DNA of 64,000 nucleotides from Nitrospirota bacterium (GTDB lineage: Bacteria > Nitrospirota > Thermodesulfovibrionia > Thermodesulfovibrionales > JdFR-88). The stretch spans positions 62,001 through 126,000 of the forward strand of contig JACWAF010000019.1 in assembly GCA_014874185.1 (NCBI GenBank), read 5' to 3'. A program made the translations under genes and the position numbers. The notes under the pieces were generated by a model. The model was not told where the DNA came from, did no database searches, and saw nothing but the letters and a program-made list of their open reading frames with translations. This document shows, piece after piece, positions 18,042-26,803 of this stretch (positions within the stretch are counted from its first letter, which is position 1; every line of letters begins with the position of its first letter).

Positions 18042-19103
18042 CTAAGTGCTCCCTTTTTTTGCAAGCCCATTGAGTGCATCCGTTATCTGCTCCGGAGAAA
18101 GCACCAACGTCGCCGCGTCCAGTTGGGCAGCAGCCTCCGGCATGCCATAGACTGCGGAGCTCTCTTTATCCTGTGCGATCGTGACCGCGCCTTTTTCTTT
18201 TAGCAATTTCATCTCTGCCGCCCCGTCCTTCCCCATGCCTGTCAGCAATACCGCCCCGGCATTCCCGCCGTAGGCCCTGGCCACGGAACGAAACAGATAG
18301 GAGATGGAAGGGCGCGCCCCATGCTCTGGTTCTCCGGATGATAAAAATATCGTATCATCACCACTGACTCCCATGTGCAGCCTATCCGGAGCAAAATAAG
18401 CGGTCCCGGAGAGCACTGCCTCTCCAGCTTCCGCTATGCGGAGCTGGATGCGGCTTGTTTCGCCAAACCAATTCAACATTCCCGGAAGAAAACCCGGGGT
18501 GATATGCTGCACGATCAAGAGGGGAAATGGGAGATCAGCATTGAGCCCGCTCAGTATCCTCTGAAGGACTGGTGGACCGCCAGCCGATGCACCGATAGCT
18601 ACCAGTTTTATCTCATGCCCCATATCCTTACCGGCGGATTTCAGGACTGAAGGCCGGACCGATCCTTCCGTAAATTTGGAATTGGAACGGAACCAGCGGC
18701 GCACCACCTTGACTTCAGACATGAGCTTCACTGTCTTCACCAATTCCTGAACGGATGACTCGTGCTCCGGATGGCCAATTCCATATGGCCTTCGCACAAC
18801 GGAAAGGGCCCCCGCCTCCATCGCGCGAAAGCTTGTATCCACCTCTCCGGGATCCCAGTTGCCGCTCACGATCACTATTGGGACGGGATTTGTTTCCATT
18901 ATCCGCCGCGTAGCCTCAAGGCCGTTCATTCTGGGCATGTAGATGTCCATCGTTATGACATCGGGCCGCCGGCGTTCCACGAATTTCACGGCCTCCTCTC
19001 CATCAGGAACGGCGCCTATTACCCTGATCCCGGCTTCTGAAAAAATATGGACCAGGAATTCGCGTGTGACCGGGGAATCATCCACTACAAGAATGTTTAT
19101 CAT
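18042..19103 (-). CDS. cheB: Chemotaxis protein-glutamate methylesterase CheB (WspF-like)
   Basis: 353 residues. N-terminal receiver (NILVVDDSPVTRE, phosphoacceptor in PDVITMDIYMPRMNG), a linker, then the methylesterase domain with catalytic serine in GASAGGPPVLQRIL, histidine in IVQHITPGF and aspartate in LLTGMGKDGA. It removes methyl groups that CheR puts on the receptor, resetting sensitivity. Twelve bases after cheA and eleven before the kinase gene, so it belongs to the same operon. In Wsp systems loss of this protein locks signalling on. Confidence 0.95.
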   Translation of the reverse strand: MINILVVDDSPVTREFLVHIFSEAGIRVIGAVPDGEEAVKFVERRRPDVITMDIYMPRMNGLEATRRIMETNPVPIVIVSGNWDPGEVDTSFRAMEAGALSVVRRPYGIGHPEHESSVQELVKTVKLMSEVKVVRRWFRSNSKFTEGSVRPSVLKSAGKDMGHEIKLVAIGASAGGPPVLQRILSGLNADLPFPLLIVQHITPGFLPGMLNWFGETSRIQLRIAEAGEAVLSGTAYFAPDRLHMGVSGDDTIFLSSGEPEHGARPSISYLFRSVARAYGGNAGAVLLTGMGKDGAAEMKLLKEKGAVTIAQDKESSAVYGMPEAAAQLDAATLVLSPEQITDALNGLAKKGST

Positions 19104-19115
19104 CTCATGTGGTGC

Positions 19116-21392
19116 TTATAGAAGTCTTCTGATCACTTCGAGGAGATTGCTTTGTTCAAAACTGCTCTTCACAATATAGGCATTGGCCCCCACGTCTATG
19201 CCCCGCTCACGGTCCTCGCGGGATTCCAGTGCGGTCACCAGCACCACAGGGAGGCGGGAAAACCGTTCGTCCGCACGGATTTTTGCGGTAAGGTCCAGCC
19301 CGTTCATTCTGGGCATATCCACATCGGATGCTACCAGATCGAAGTCCCCGGTCTTGAGCATTGTAATTGCATCGATGCCATCCACAGCGGTCTTTACATC
19401 ATATCCCGCTGCTTCGAGGATATTTTTGAGAAGCGTCCTCGCCGTGATCGAGTCCTCCACGACCAGAATGGATTTTCTGCTGGCGGGCGCTCCTTCGGCT
19501 TTAACCTGCACGGGCGCTGACGGGGATGTCTTCAGGGCGGACTTCAGGAGATCAGATATATTGAGAATCGTAACTACCTGGCCCGTGCTGAGGACGGTGG
19601 CGCCGATAACGTTACGTATCCTGACAAGCTGTTTCCCCAGGTCCTTCACCAGAACTTCCTGCTCATATAGGACGTCATCCACGCTGAACGCGATCCGATG
19701 CTCTGCCGTGCCCAGGACTGCCGCTTGCAAAAAATCTCTTCCGGGCGCTTTCGGCCCCGGAATTTCAAGGACTTCCCGAAGAGCCAGCAGGGGCACCGTC
19801 TGCCCATCGATCAGGACCGTCTCCCTGTTTTCAACCGTCCTTATATCATCCCGCTTAATTCGCACCGCACGATCAAAACCCGTCAGGGGAATGATGAACA
19901 ACCGTTCGGCGGCCCGGACAAGGACACCCCTGAAACTTGCAAGGGTAAGAGGCAAGAGGATGCGGAAAGTGGTCACCTCCTCAGTTGGCTCGCAGAAAAC
20001 GGCCCCGCCCAGCTTTTCCACTTTCTCCCGCACAATTGCAAGCCCCAATCCCCTTCCCGAGATATCGGTGATGATCGGGCTTGTTGTAACTCCTGATCGG
20101 AATATAAGGGAAAGGAGTTTTTGTTCATGCGTCTTTTCGGCTTCATCCCGCGAAATGATTTCAAGCCGCAGGGCGGAGTCACGGACCTTGTCGATATCTA
20201 TCCCGGCGCCGTCATCCGAGACGAGCATTTCCACCATTTTCCCTTCCTTGTGTGCTATATCTATCCTGATTGAACCTATGGGTCCTTTTTTTCTCGCGAT
20301 CCTTTCCTGCCGTTTTTCGATCCCGTGGTCAATTGAGTTTCGCAGCAGATGGATAATAGGCTCTCTGATCTCATCAAGAATACGCCGATCGATTTCGAAC
20401 TCTGCCCCGCTAATCGCAAGGGCCGCTTCTTTTCCCTGGTCGCGGGCAAGATCGTGTACGAGTTTGGGCATAAGCTCAAGGATGGAAGAGAACGGGAGCA
20501 TGGAGATCGTCTTTACGTTTTCCATAAGGCCGTCCACCAGCCCGGAGGTTGATCGGTAATCGTGCTCAAGGGCCTTTTCGTAATCCAGGAGGGAATCGTG
20601 AAGCCGCGCCACCTGGCCGCCTTTTCTTTCAAATAATTCAATGGTCCTCTTTATCACATCAGCCGAATCAGCAGCATAGCCTCTTTTTTGGAACGCTTCC
20701 TCAAGGGCCCGTATTTCCGGCCCTATCTTTGCCCCATCTTTTTTTAATGATTCCATTAAGGCGATGATCCCGCGTAATTCGGCAGTCCTCTGGCCCAGAA
20801 CCTGCTTCACGGAGAGGAGGCCTTCGGTTTGAAGCAGAATGGAATCCAGCTTCTGCTTTGATACACGGATGGTTTCGGCAGTCATCAGGGGAGCGGCAGG
20901 GGCCCTCAGATGGGCTTCCTCTTCAAATATCGGAGTGGTAGCCGCCTCTTTCCCCTGGTCTGCCCCCTTCCCCTCCTCCCTGGCCCGCTTTGTTATGCCC
21001 TCAAAATCCCGAAGGACATCTCTGATCTTGCCCCTTTCGGGGGATGCCATTTTTTCACCGATACCGGAAATGAGATCTCCAAGGATATTAATCGAGCGGT
21101 GGAGGAGGTCTATTATCTTCCCTGTAGGGGTGATCTGATTACGCTTCAGGCCGGAAAGGATATCCTCAAAGGACTGGCAAAGGGTCTCTATTGTGGAGAG
21201 ATTCACGGCCCTTGCGGCACCTTTCATGCTGTGCGACTCCCGGAAGACCCGTTCGATGATCCCTGCCTGCAAGTTGGAAGGGGCCTTCTCAAGCTCCATT
21301 AGACCGGACGAGATCGCAGTGATGTGCTCCGCCGCCTCCGTCTTGAAGGTTGCGAGGAGCTTTTTCAGGAAAGCGGCATCTTTCTCTTCCAT
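19116..21392 (-). CDS. cheA: Hybrid chemotaxis histidine kinase CheA-receiver (WspE-like)
   Basis: 758 residues: an HPt domain with phospho-histidine at about residue 54 (RESHSMKGAARAVN), a long helical linker with no clear CheY-binding P2, a dimerisation region, an ATPase (HLLRNSIDHGIE, DDGAGIDIDKV, GRGLGLAIVREKVE), a CheW-like regulatory domain, and a C-terminal receiver (SILVVEDSITARTL, DLVASDVDMPRMNG). It autophosphorylates when the receptor complex signals. A CheA fused to its own receiver is the arrangement of WspE and FrzE-type kinases. The fused receiver can act as phosphate sink or relay to the separate receivers of CheB and of the terminal kinase gene. Confidence 0.94.
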   Translation of the reverse strand: MEEKDAAFLKKLLATFKTEAAEHITAISSGLMELEKAPSNLQAGIIERVFRESHSMKGAARAVNLSTIETLCQSFEDILSGLKRNQITPTGKIIDLLHRSINILGDLISGIGEKMASPERGKIRDVLRDFEGITKRAREEGKGADQGKEAATTPIFEEEAHLRAPAAPLMTAETIRVSKQKLDSILLQTEGLLSVKQVLGQRTAELRGIIALMESLKKDGAKIGPEIRALEEAFQKRGYAADSADVIKRTIELFERKGGQVARLHDSLLDYEKALEHDYRSTSGLVDGLMENVKTISMLPFSSILELMPKLVHDLARDQGKEAALAISGAEFEIDRRILDEIREPIIHLLRNSIDHGIEKRQERIARKKGPIGSIRIDIAHKEGKMVEMLVSDDGAGIDIDKVRDSALRLEIISRDEAEKTHEQKLLSLIFRSGVTTSPIITDISGRGLGLAIVREKVEKLGGAVFCEPTEEVTTFRILLPLTLASFRGVLVRAAERLFIIPLTGFDRAVRIKRDDIRTVENRETVLIDGQTVPLLALREVLEIPGPKAPGRDFLQAAVLGTAEHRIAFSVDDVLYEQEVLVKDLGKQLVRIRNVIGATVLSTGQVVTILNISDLLKSALKTSPSAPVQVKAEGAPASRKSILVVEDSITARTLLKNILEAAGYDVKTAVDGIDAITMLKTGDFDLVASDVDMPRMNGLDLTAKIRADERFSRLPVVLVTALESREDRERGIDVGANAYIVKSSFEQSNLLEVIRRLL

Positions 21393-21405
21393 GCGGCCAT
21401 TTCCC

Positions 21406-23163
21406 CTATATCTTGTATTGAGCCATGAGCAGCTTCAGTTTTTGCCCTAATTCATGAAGAGCGTGGGCTGCGGTCTCGGTCTGCTTTGTGCCGGTGACAT
21501 TATGCTCGCTTGCAAGTTTGATGCTGTTCATTGCCGAGATGACCTGCTCCATGCCGACAAGCTGCTGCTGGCTTGACGCCGCGATCTGTGTTGCGGCCTG
21601 GGCCGCCTCGGTGATGACTCCCGCCAGTGCCTTTATGGCTTCACCGGCATGCCCGGACTGCTTCACTCCCTCTTCAACCGTCTTGCTCCCCCGTTCCGTT
21701 GCCAGTACGGCCGCGCTGGTTGCCTTCTGGATATCATTAAGGATCGTGCGCACCTGCGCAGTTGCCTGCTTTGACTGTTCGGCGAGGCTCCTCACCTCCT
21801 GCGCCACTACGGTAAATCCTTTCCCGTGCTCGCCCGCCTTCGCCGCCTCTATCGAGGCATTCACGGCGAGAAGGTTGGACTGTTCTGCCAGATCGCTTAC
21901 CGTTGAGATGATCTCCCCGATCGCCTGGCTCTGTTCGCTCAGCTTCACGATGCTTCCGGCTATGGATTCCATCTGCCGGCGAATATCGGTCATTCTTTCA
22001 ATGGTTCCATCCACCGCTTTCCCGCCCGTTTGCGATACCTGAACGGCCTTCTGCGCGGCTTCAGATACCTGCTTTGCCTTCTGGGAGGCTACCTGGGCCG
22101 TCTGTTTTACCTCTTCCACTGTAGTCGTGGTCTCGTTTACCGAAGTGGCGGTTTCCGTAACGCTTGAGGCTACCTCCGTGGTGGAAGAAAGTATTTCGCC
22201 CGCTGAGGACGCCAGAATGTTTACGGAGTCCAGGATTTCAAGGTTCATTCTCTTCAGATTCGCGACCATATCGGCAAAGGCGCTTCCAAGGATGTCCCTG
22301 GAGGACAAGGGCCTTGCCGCAATCGTAAGGTCGTTATCAGCAATCCGCCTGGCCATTCCGGCTATTTCCTGAAGATAAGCGATCATCCCCTCAAATGCCC
22401 CGGAGAGCATTCCGACCTCATCCTTCCGGTCTTCATGCGCTATGTTCACCGCCAGATCCCCCTTGCTCATTCTGTCAGCCGCCTCCGCAATGTTCTTAAG
22501 CGGGTTGGAGATCATTCTGTTAAGGGCAAGAACCGTTAGCAGACTTAGTACAAAAGCCAAAACTCCTGCCAGGATGAACGTCAGGAGCAGTCTCCTGGCC
22601 GTAACCTCGGAATCAGCCAGACGGGTTTTTGCGCGGTTCATCTCGACATCCCTGAGCCCTAACGCAAGCTCCCGGATCCTGTTATAGCGCTGATCCTGCA
22701 CCCCGACGCTGAGTTTTCTCGAGTCTTCTATCTTTCCTGCACGGATAAGTGCGAACTGTTCATCTCTCGTTTTTTTGTAATCATCCCTTACAGACATTAA
22801 TTCATCCAGTTTTTTCATTGCTTCGGTATCATTCTCGGACCTTAATTTTTCGGAATAAGCATTGATCAATTTCCCAATCTCTTTTTCCCTGTCCTTTATG
22901 TCCTGCTCTATACTCTGCTGGCTTACACTGTCCTTTGTGAGCATCATTTCCTCTATATCCGCGCGGGTCCGGTTCTGGTCTGCGATGAGTTCGACCAGAT
23001 TTAACGCGGGAAGGAAATTTTTCAGATACAGATCGCTCTGTGATCTTTGGATGCTTATGAAACCGGAATATGCCGTGAGAATTACAGCCAGCAGGATAAT
23101 GAATACCAGTCCAAATCCGATGAATAGTTTGGTCCGTGTAGCCAGGTTAACGAACCATTTCAT
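21406..23163 (-). CDS. Methyl-accepting chemotaxis protein (WspA-like)
   Basis: 585 residues. TM1 (FIGFGLVFIILLAVILTAY), a helical periplasmic sensor of the four-helix-bundle type, TM2 (about 192-214), HAMP, and a long cytoplasmic coiled coil with the hairpin tip NASIEAAKAGEHGKGF that binds CheA/CheW. The ligand is unknown. It is the only receptor in the operon, as WspA is in Wsp. There is no C-terminal CheR-tethering pentapeptide (it ends LLMAQYKI), which fits a dedicated CheR with its own TPR domain. Fourteen bases before cheA in the reading direction. Confidence 0.93.
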   Translation of the reverse strand: MKWFVNLATRTKLFIGFGLVFIILLAVILTAYSGFISIQRSQSDLYLKNFLPALNLVELIADQNRTRADIEEMMLTKDSVSQQSIEQDIKDREKEIGKLINAYSEKLRSENDTEAMKKLDELMSVRDDYKKTRDEQFALIRAGKIEDSRKLSVGVQDQRYNRIRELALGLRDVEMNRAKTRLADSEVTARRLLLTFILAGVLAFVLSLLTVLALNRMISNPLKNIAEAADRMSKGDLAVNIAHEDRKDEVGMLSGAFEGMIAYLQEIAGMARRIADNDLTIAARPLSSRDILGSAFADMVANLKRMNLEILDSVNILASSAGEILSSTTEVASSVTETATSVNETTTTVEEVKQTAQVASQKAKQVSEAAQKAVQVSQTGGKAVDGTIERMTDIRRQMESIAGSIVKLSEQSQAIGEIISTVSDLAEQSNLLAVNASIEAAKAGEHGKGFTVVAQEVRSLAEQSKQATAQVRTILNDIQKATSAAVLATERGSKTVEEGVKQSGHAGEAIKALAGVITEAAQAATQIAASSQQQLVGMEQVISAMNSIKLASEHNVTGTKQTETAAHALHELGQKLKLLMAQYKI

Positions 23164-23205
23164 GCCTCTTCCTCCTTGGGTCCTCTAAATTTATTTTCTT
23201 TATAG

Positions 23206-23826
23206 TCAAACTTCTTCGTCCACCAGGATACGTTTATCTGAAAGGACGCGCTCGGCATCCAGAAGAATCAGACGGTCCTCGGTGACCCCCCTAAGATACT
23301 CCTCGCCGATCCCGGTCAGTGTGGGAACGCTCTGCTGCAACCCCCTTAGAGGCATGCTCCGGATCCCGAAAATCACATCGGCCAGGATGCCGAATTCCAT
23401 TGTATCTGATTTAAGAATGATGACCTTGTTGAGATCGCCCAGGCCTTTTTCCGGAAGATTAAGGAATTTCTTCAGGTCAAGGACAGAAAGTATCCGTCCC
23501 CGGACGCTGATGATTCCCAGGACAAAGGGCGGAGTACATGGAACTGGCGTGAGGTCATTAACAGGCCATACCTCGCGCACATATGAGGACTCCACACCAT
23601 ATCGCTCGTGGGCGAGAAGGAATTCTAAAACATCAATATGCTCTCTTCTGTCCCGGGCTTCCGGCTCTTTTGCCAGAGCCATAGCGCGCTTCTTTAAAAT
23701 ACTTTTCCTTTTCTCCGGGCCGGCCGCCTGGTCAAGTGCAGACTGTGCCTCTCGGAGGCGCCTGTGGACTTGCGCCCAATCGATCCCCGGTGAGAACTCT
23801 TCCCGTGATACGCCTTCGCCGCTCAT
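23206..23826 (-). CDS. CheW-type adaptor with N-terminal extension (WspD-like)
   Basis: 206 residues. The CheW beta-barrel fold starts near residue 65 (DVLEFLLAHERYGVESSYVREVW) and contains the hallmark LGIISVRGRILSVLDLKKFL. The about 60-residue charged helical extension before it parallels WspD. CheW adaptors bridge the receptor tip and the kinase. It overlaps the cheR stop by four bases (ATGA). It is the second of two CheW genes here; WspB/WspD-type systems also carry two. Confidence 0.9.
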   Translation of the reverse strand: MSGEGVSREEFSPGIDWAQVHRRLREAQSALDQAAGPEKRKSILKKRAMALAKEPEARDRREHIDVLEFLLAHERYGVESSYVREVWPVNDLTPVPCTPPFVLGIISVRGRILSVLDLKKFLNLPEKGLGDLNKVIILKSDTMEFGILADVIFGIRSMPLRGLQQSVPTLTGIGEEYLRGVTEDRLILLDAERVLSDKRILVDEEV

Positions 23827-25328
23827 GCCGCCGCCATCTCCCTCATATTCGTCTTGATTATTTCCGCAAGCCTCCCCGCAGTGATCCCTTCGGATCCCGG
23901 AATGAGATCGTCATGCCCGTATCTGCCTATAGCCGACAGGGCGTTCTCAAATTGTTTTTTGGACTCGCCGGTTCTTCCCTGCCTGCGTGCGAGATCTCCC
24001 GAAACGAAATAAGCGAGCACGAAACCCGGATCCAGATAAAGAACCCGTTTCAGCGACGTTGCTGATTTTTCAAGCAGTCCCATTTCCTGCTGTATGGTCG
24101 CAAGCAGGTAGTATAGCCCGGGGTTCAATTTATCAGAAGAAATGGCCTTTTCACAAACTCCCAGCGCCTCGTCCAATTTCCCCTGGTCGGCATATATTCG
24201 GGCCAGAAGCACCAATGCCCTGTTCTCGTCATCCCCGGAGCTTAAGGGCCGGCTCGCCTCATCCCCGGCCTCTGCATAGCGGCCTTGTTCATACAGAGCG
24301 AGGGCATTCTCATAAGGTGCGGAAGACTGAGCGGCGGGGAGAGTGTCCTTTTGCCCGGTATTTTTTAAAAGGGTCCCGGGCCCGGTAACCCATCTTTCAG
24401 GCACTGGCTCTGTTGAAAATTCTTCTGCGTAAGTCTCAGCACAAGACGCAATCGTTTGGGTAAGAACAGGCAGCTCTGTTCTGGTTTTTTCAGTATCTTT
24501 CTTGCAGAGGGTGGCGCCCTGGAAATTGACTTGTACAAAAGATGAAAAGAGAGTGGCGGAGATTTCAACCGGGCTCACGATCAGCCAGCCGCCTTCAACA
24601 AGACTCCGACAGAGCTTCCGGCTGACCTCCGTTTGGCCTTCGCGGGGAAAATACATCAGTACGTTTCTGCAGAAGACCATGTCCATAGCGTTTGTATTGT
24701 TTGCAAAAGAAGGGTAGGCGTCCTCAGCGAGGTTGTGATACTGGAAGATCACCCGTTCTCTTATCCTGGGAAGCAGCTCGAAACGGCCCTGGGCGGTCTT
24801 GCGAAAATAACGTTCCTTAAATGAAGAGGGCACATCCCGAAATGACCATTCGCCGTATATGCCCATGGCCGCCTTCCGCAGAAAAGACGGGTTTATGTCA
24901 GTGGCAAGGATGCTGATCTTCCATTCCTCGAAATCAGGGATCATGCCGTGGATCAGAATGGCAATCGAATAAGGCTCTTCGCCTGTAGCACAACCGGCAG
25001 ACCAGATTCTCAGATAACGGCCGGCCTCCCGGCGTGACCGGATGAGATCCGGCAATATCTGCTCTTTTAAGATATCAAAAGTTTTTTTATCTCGAAAGAA
25101 ATAGGTCTCGCCCACGGTTAAATGGCTGGCCAGTATACCTGTTTGTGCCCTGGTCACAGGTGAAAGCAAAAAGGACCGAATGCATGACTCCGGATCTTGA
25201 AAGCCGAGATCGGAGGCAGCCCCCTGCAATGCCCGTTCAATATCTCCTGCCCGCTCCTTGGGAAAATACAGGCCCAGGTGGTTTTCAATATAATGGCTGA
25301 AAATATCGATCAATTCCTCGGAGATCAT
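23823..25328 (-). CDS. cheR: CheR methyltransferase fused to TPR repeats (WspC-like)
   Basis: 501 residues. The first 270 are a CheR-type methyltransferase with N-terminal helical domain, SAM-binding WSAGCATGEEPYSIAI, ILATDINPSFLRKA and DMVFCRNVLMYFPRE. A low-complexity linker leads to about four TPR-like helical pairs (ALALYEQGRYAEAGDEA, GLYYLLATIQQEMGLLEKS, FVLAYFVSGDLARRQGR). It methylates receptor glutamates using SAM. A TPR tail on CheR is characteristic of WspC and FrzF. It starts ten bases after the first cheW stop. Confidence 0.94.
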   Translation of the reverse strand: MISEELIDIFSHYIENHLGLYFPKERAGDIERALQGAASDLGFQDPESCIRSFLLSPVTRAQTGILASHLTVGETYFFRDKKTFDILKEQILPDLIRSRREAGRYLRIWSAGCATGEEPYSIAILIHGMIPDFEEWKISILATDINPSFLRKAAMGIYGEWSFRDVPSSFKERYFRKTAQGRFELLPRIRERVIFQYHNLAEDAYPSFANNTNAMDMVFCRNVLMYFPREGQTEVSRKLCRSLVEGGWLIVSPVEISATLFSSFVQVNFQGATLCKKDTEKTRTELPVLTQTIASCAETYAEEFSTEPVPERWVTGPGTLLKNTGQKDTLPAAQSSAPYENALALYEQGRYAEAGDEASRPLSSGDDENRALVLLARIYADQGKLDEALGVCEKAISSDKLNPGLYYLLATIQQEMGLLEKSATSLKRVLYLDPGFVLAYFVSGDLARRQGRTGESKKQFENALSAIGRYGHDDLIPGSEGITAGRLAEIIKTNMREMAAA

Positions 25329-25337
25329 TACTGCTTA

Positions 25338-25808
25338 TTATTCCTGCTCCGCCTCTCTCATCAGGGCATTATCGAGATCCCTTTTCTCATCCAGAGAGAG
25401 AAAACGGTCGAGTCCGTGGATGAGGACCATTCCATTATCCAGTTTCATGACCCCTTCAACATATTCCATTCCCGGATGTCTCTTATCAGGAGGGACGACC
25501 TTTTCGTGAGGCCATTCCATAATGCCCTCTACTTCATCGACCACGAATGAGACCGTGCGGCTGGACGCCTTTGCCACGATCATCTGGTCGTCAATGTCAA
25601 TTTCTTTTTCGGGCAGCCGGAATCTTTTTCGCAAATTGAAGACCGGGATAATTCCGCCTTGCATATTAATGATGCCGGAAACAATCTCCGGGGCCTTGGG
25701 CAGGGGAGTTATTTCGACAGAGCGGATAACCTTTTCGAGAGAGGAAAGGGAAAGAGCATACCTCTGGTCTTCAAGAACAAAAACCACAAGTTTAAGGGAA
25801 CTGTTCAT
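25338..25808 (-). CDS. cheW: CheW adaptor protein (WspB-like), first gene of the chemosensory operon
   Basis: 156 residues, one CheW domain: LVVFVLEDQRYALSLSSLEKVIR at the N-terminus and VSGIINMQGGIIPVFNLRKRFRL, the usual CheW core, then DDQMIVAK and SFVVDEVEGIM. ATG 25808 follows the purine-rich AAGGAAAGGAGC. A TATAAT lies 33 bases upstream of the ATG (25842-25847, minus strand). It heads an operon of seven tightly spaced genes ending at 16375. Confidence 0.93.
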   Translation of the reverse strand: MNSSLKLVVFVLEDQRYALSLSSLEKVIRSVEITPLPKAPEIVSGIINMQGGIIPVFNLRKRFRLPEKEIDIDDQMIVAKASSRTVSFVVDEVEGIMEWPHEKVVPPDKRHPGMEYVEGVMKLDNGMVLIHGLDRFLSLDEKRDLDNALMREAEQE

Positions 25809-25841
25809 AGCTCCTTTCCTTAAACCATATTCTGAAAAACT

Positions 25842-25847
25842 ATTATA
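25842..25847 (-). promoter_or_regulatory. Likely -10 box of the chemosensory operon
   Basis: A perfect TATAAT on the minus strand in an A/T-rich stretch before the first cheW. The best -35-like hexamer (TTGCAA) is 21 bases away, which is too far, so the -35 is uncertain. Confidence 0.5.
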
Positions 25848-25860
25848 TCTAATTTCTTAA

Positions 25861-26273
25861 GTTTTTTCTTGCAAAACAGGTACTTAGTTCAAAATCAGCG
25901 CAGGGCGTATTTGATTGATTATGCCCGCCACTAGAAAGACCGGAAATCCAAGCCCCCCCAAGAACAAGGACAATAAAGAACCCAAGGTACGGGAAATGTG
26001 CTATTAGATCGGCATACCCCCGTTATCCATCAAAAAAAGGATGAAGACTTACTGCCTGATGGCTTCGGTCATTGTTTTTGCGCTCCACATGAGCGGCCTC
26101 TGATTATAGAGTTCGAGAGGGGGAGCGGGACATAGGCAAGCTCATCGGATGTGATCTGTGAATTATTCTATGGCAATTTGAGCAGACAATTGACATCGAT
26201 GTGTATTTGGGATAAGCTTGCTTTAAAAGCCTTTGTACTATTTATAAGGGCACTGCAAAATATGGAGGAATAA
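25861..26273. other. Intergenic region with a short signal-peptide-like ORF
   Basis: About 410 bases with no solid gene. At 26041-26103 an ATG preceded by AAAAAAAGG opens 20 codons (MKTYCLMASVIVFALHMSGL) resembling a cut-off signal peptide, then stops at TGA. At 25921-26004 there is a 27-codon lysine/proline-rich ORF with no ribosome site. The former may be a relic of an exported protein; I do not call either as a gene. Confidence 0.35.
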
Positions 26274-26594
26274 ATGAAGAGATTTATAAAGGTGTCTGTC
26301 CTTGGTCTTCTTCTGGTAATTGCGGCAGGTGTTTGTTATGCCGGGACCGGCCAGGCCGCCGCTTCCTCTTCCACGAAAGACACGGTGGCCGCTACTGGCA
26401 CCACAAACGCCGGACAGCCCCCAATACCCAAAATGCGCGGCTATTTAAGCGAGGTCTTCAACGCGCCCTCCTGGCAGGATGCCGAAGCCGTCTGTAAGCG
26501 TGTCGCCAAGGCAAACCATAAAAAGATATGCGGTGCGATGGAGGCCGCGGGCTCCATATCCGAGAGCACAATGTTTTATTGCACCTGCGAATAA
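26274..26594 (+). CDS. Small exported protein of unknown function
   Basis: 106 residues. A clear signal peptide (MKRFIKVSVLGLLLVIAAGV, cleavage near CYA-GTG), a Ser/Ala/Thr-rich linker, then a compact C-terminal part with four cysteines if the leader cysteine is excluded (VCKRVAKA, KKICGAMEA, FYCTCE), which could pair as disulfides in the periplasm. GGAGG precedes the ATG by seven bases. I do not recognise the family. It stands alone; a GGGGGC/GCCCCC hairpin without a T-run lies at 26614-26628. Confidence 0.7.
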   Translation: MKRFIKVSVLGLLLVIAAGVCYAGTGQAAASSSTKDTVAATGTTNAGQPPIPKMRGYLSEVFNAPSWQDAEAVCKRVAKANHKKICGAMEAAGSISESTMFYCTCE

Positions 26595-26697
26595 GATATG
26601 ACGAGATCGCCACGGGGGCTCTGCCCCCTCACTGTAATTAAATGGCCCGATTACCTGCCCGAAGCCATAAAAAGTGGGCACAGCAACAAGAATAAAG

Positions 26698-26771
26698 TGG
26701 CGGTGCAGGGATTTGAACCCCGGACACTGCGGATATGAGCCGCATGCTCTAACCAACTGAGCTACACCGCC
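26698..26771 (-). tRNA. tRNA-Met (CAT), elongator type
   Basis: Minus-strand cloverleaf: acceptor GGCGGTG/CACCGCC with discriminator A at 26698; D arm with GCTCAGTTGGTTAGAGC; anticodon stem TGCGG/CCGCA with loop CTCATAT (anticodon CAT); T arm CCGGG-GTTCAAA-TCCCTG-type. No CCA is encoded. The overall sequence matches elongator Met rather than initiator or Ile2, which share this anticodon, but that is a judgement by eye. It lies just after rodA on the same strand. Confidence 0.9.
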
Positions 26772-26803
26772 TCCGAACGGATATTATAACAAAAACACTT
26801 TCT

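Noticed and set aside
19183-20559. 458-codon Ser/Arg-rich open frame opposite cheA
   Set aside because: Complementary-frame composition only; cheA domains are intact on the minus strand.
18042-21392. Classical flagellar chemotaxis cluster
   Set aside because: No cheY, cheD, cheZ or flagellar genes; TPR-fused CheR, two CheW and CheA-receiver match the Wsp/ACF type.
25921-26004. 27-codon ORF in the che upstream region
   Set aside because: No ribosome site, no homology that I can recognise, basic low-complexity peptide.
26698-26771. Initiator tRNA-fMet or tRNA-Ile2 reading of the CAT anticodon gene
   Set aside because: The acceptor stem begins with a paired G-C, unlike the unpaired first base of initiators, and the body resembles elongator Met; Ile2 cannot be fully excluded without a model.
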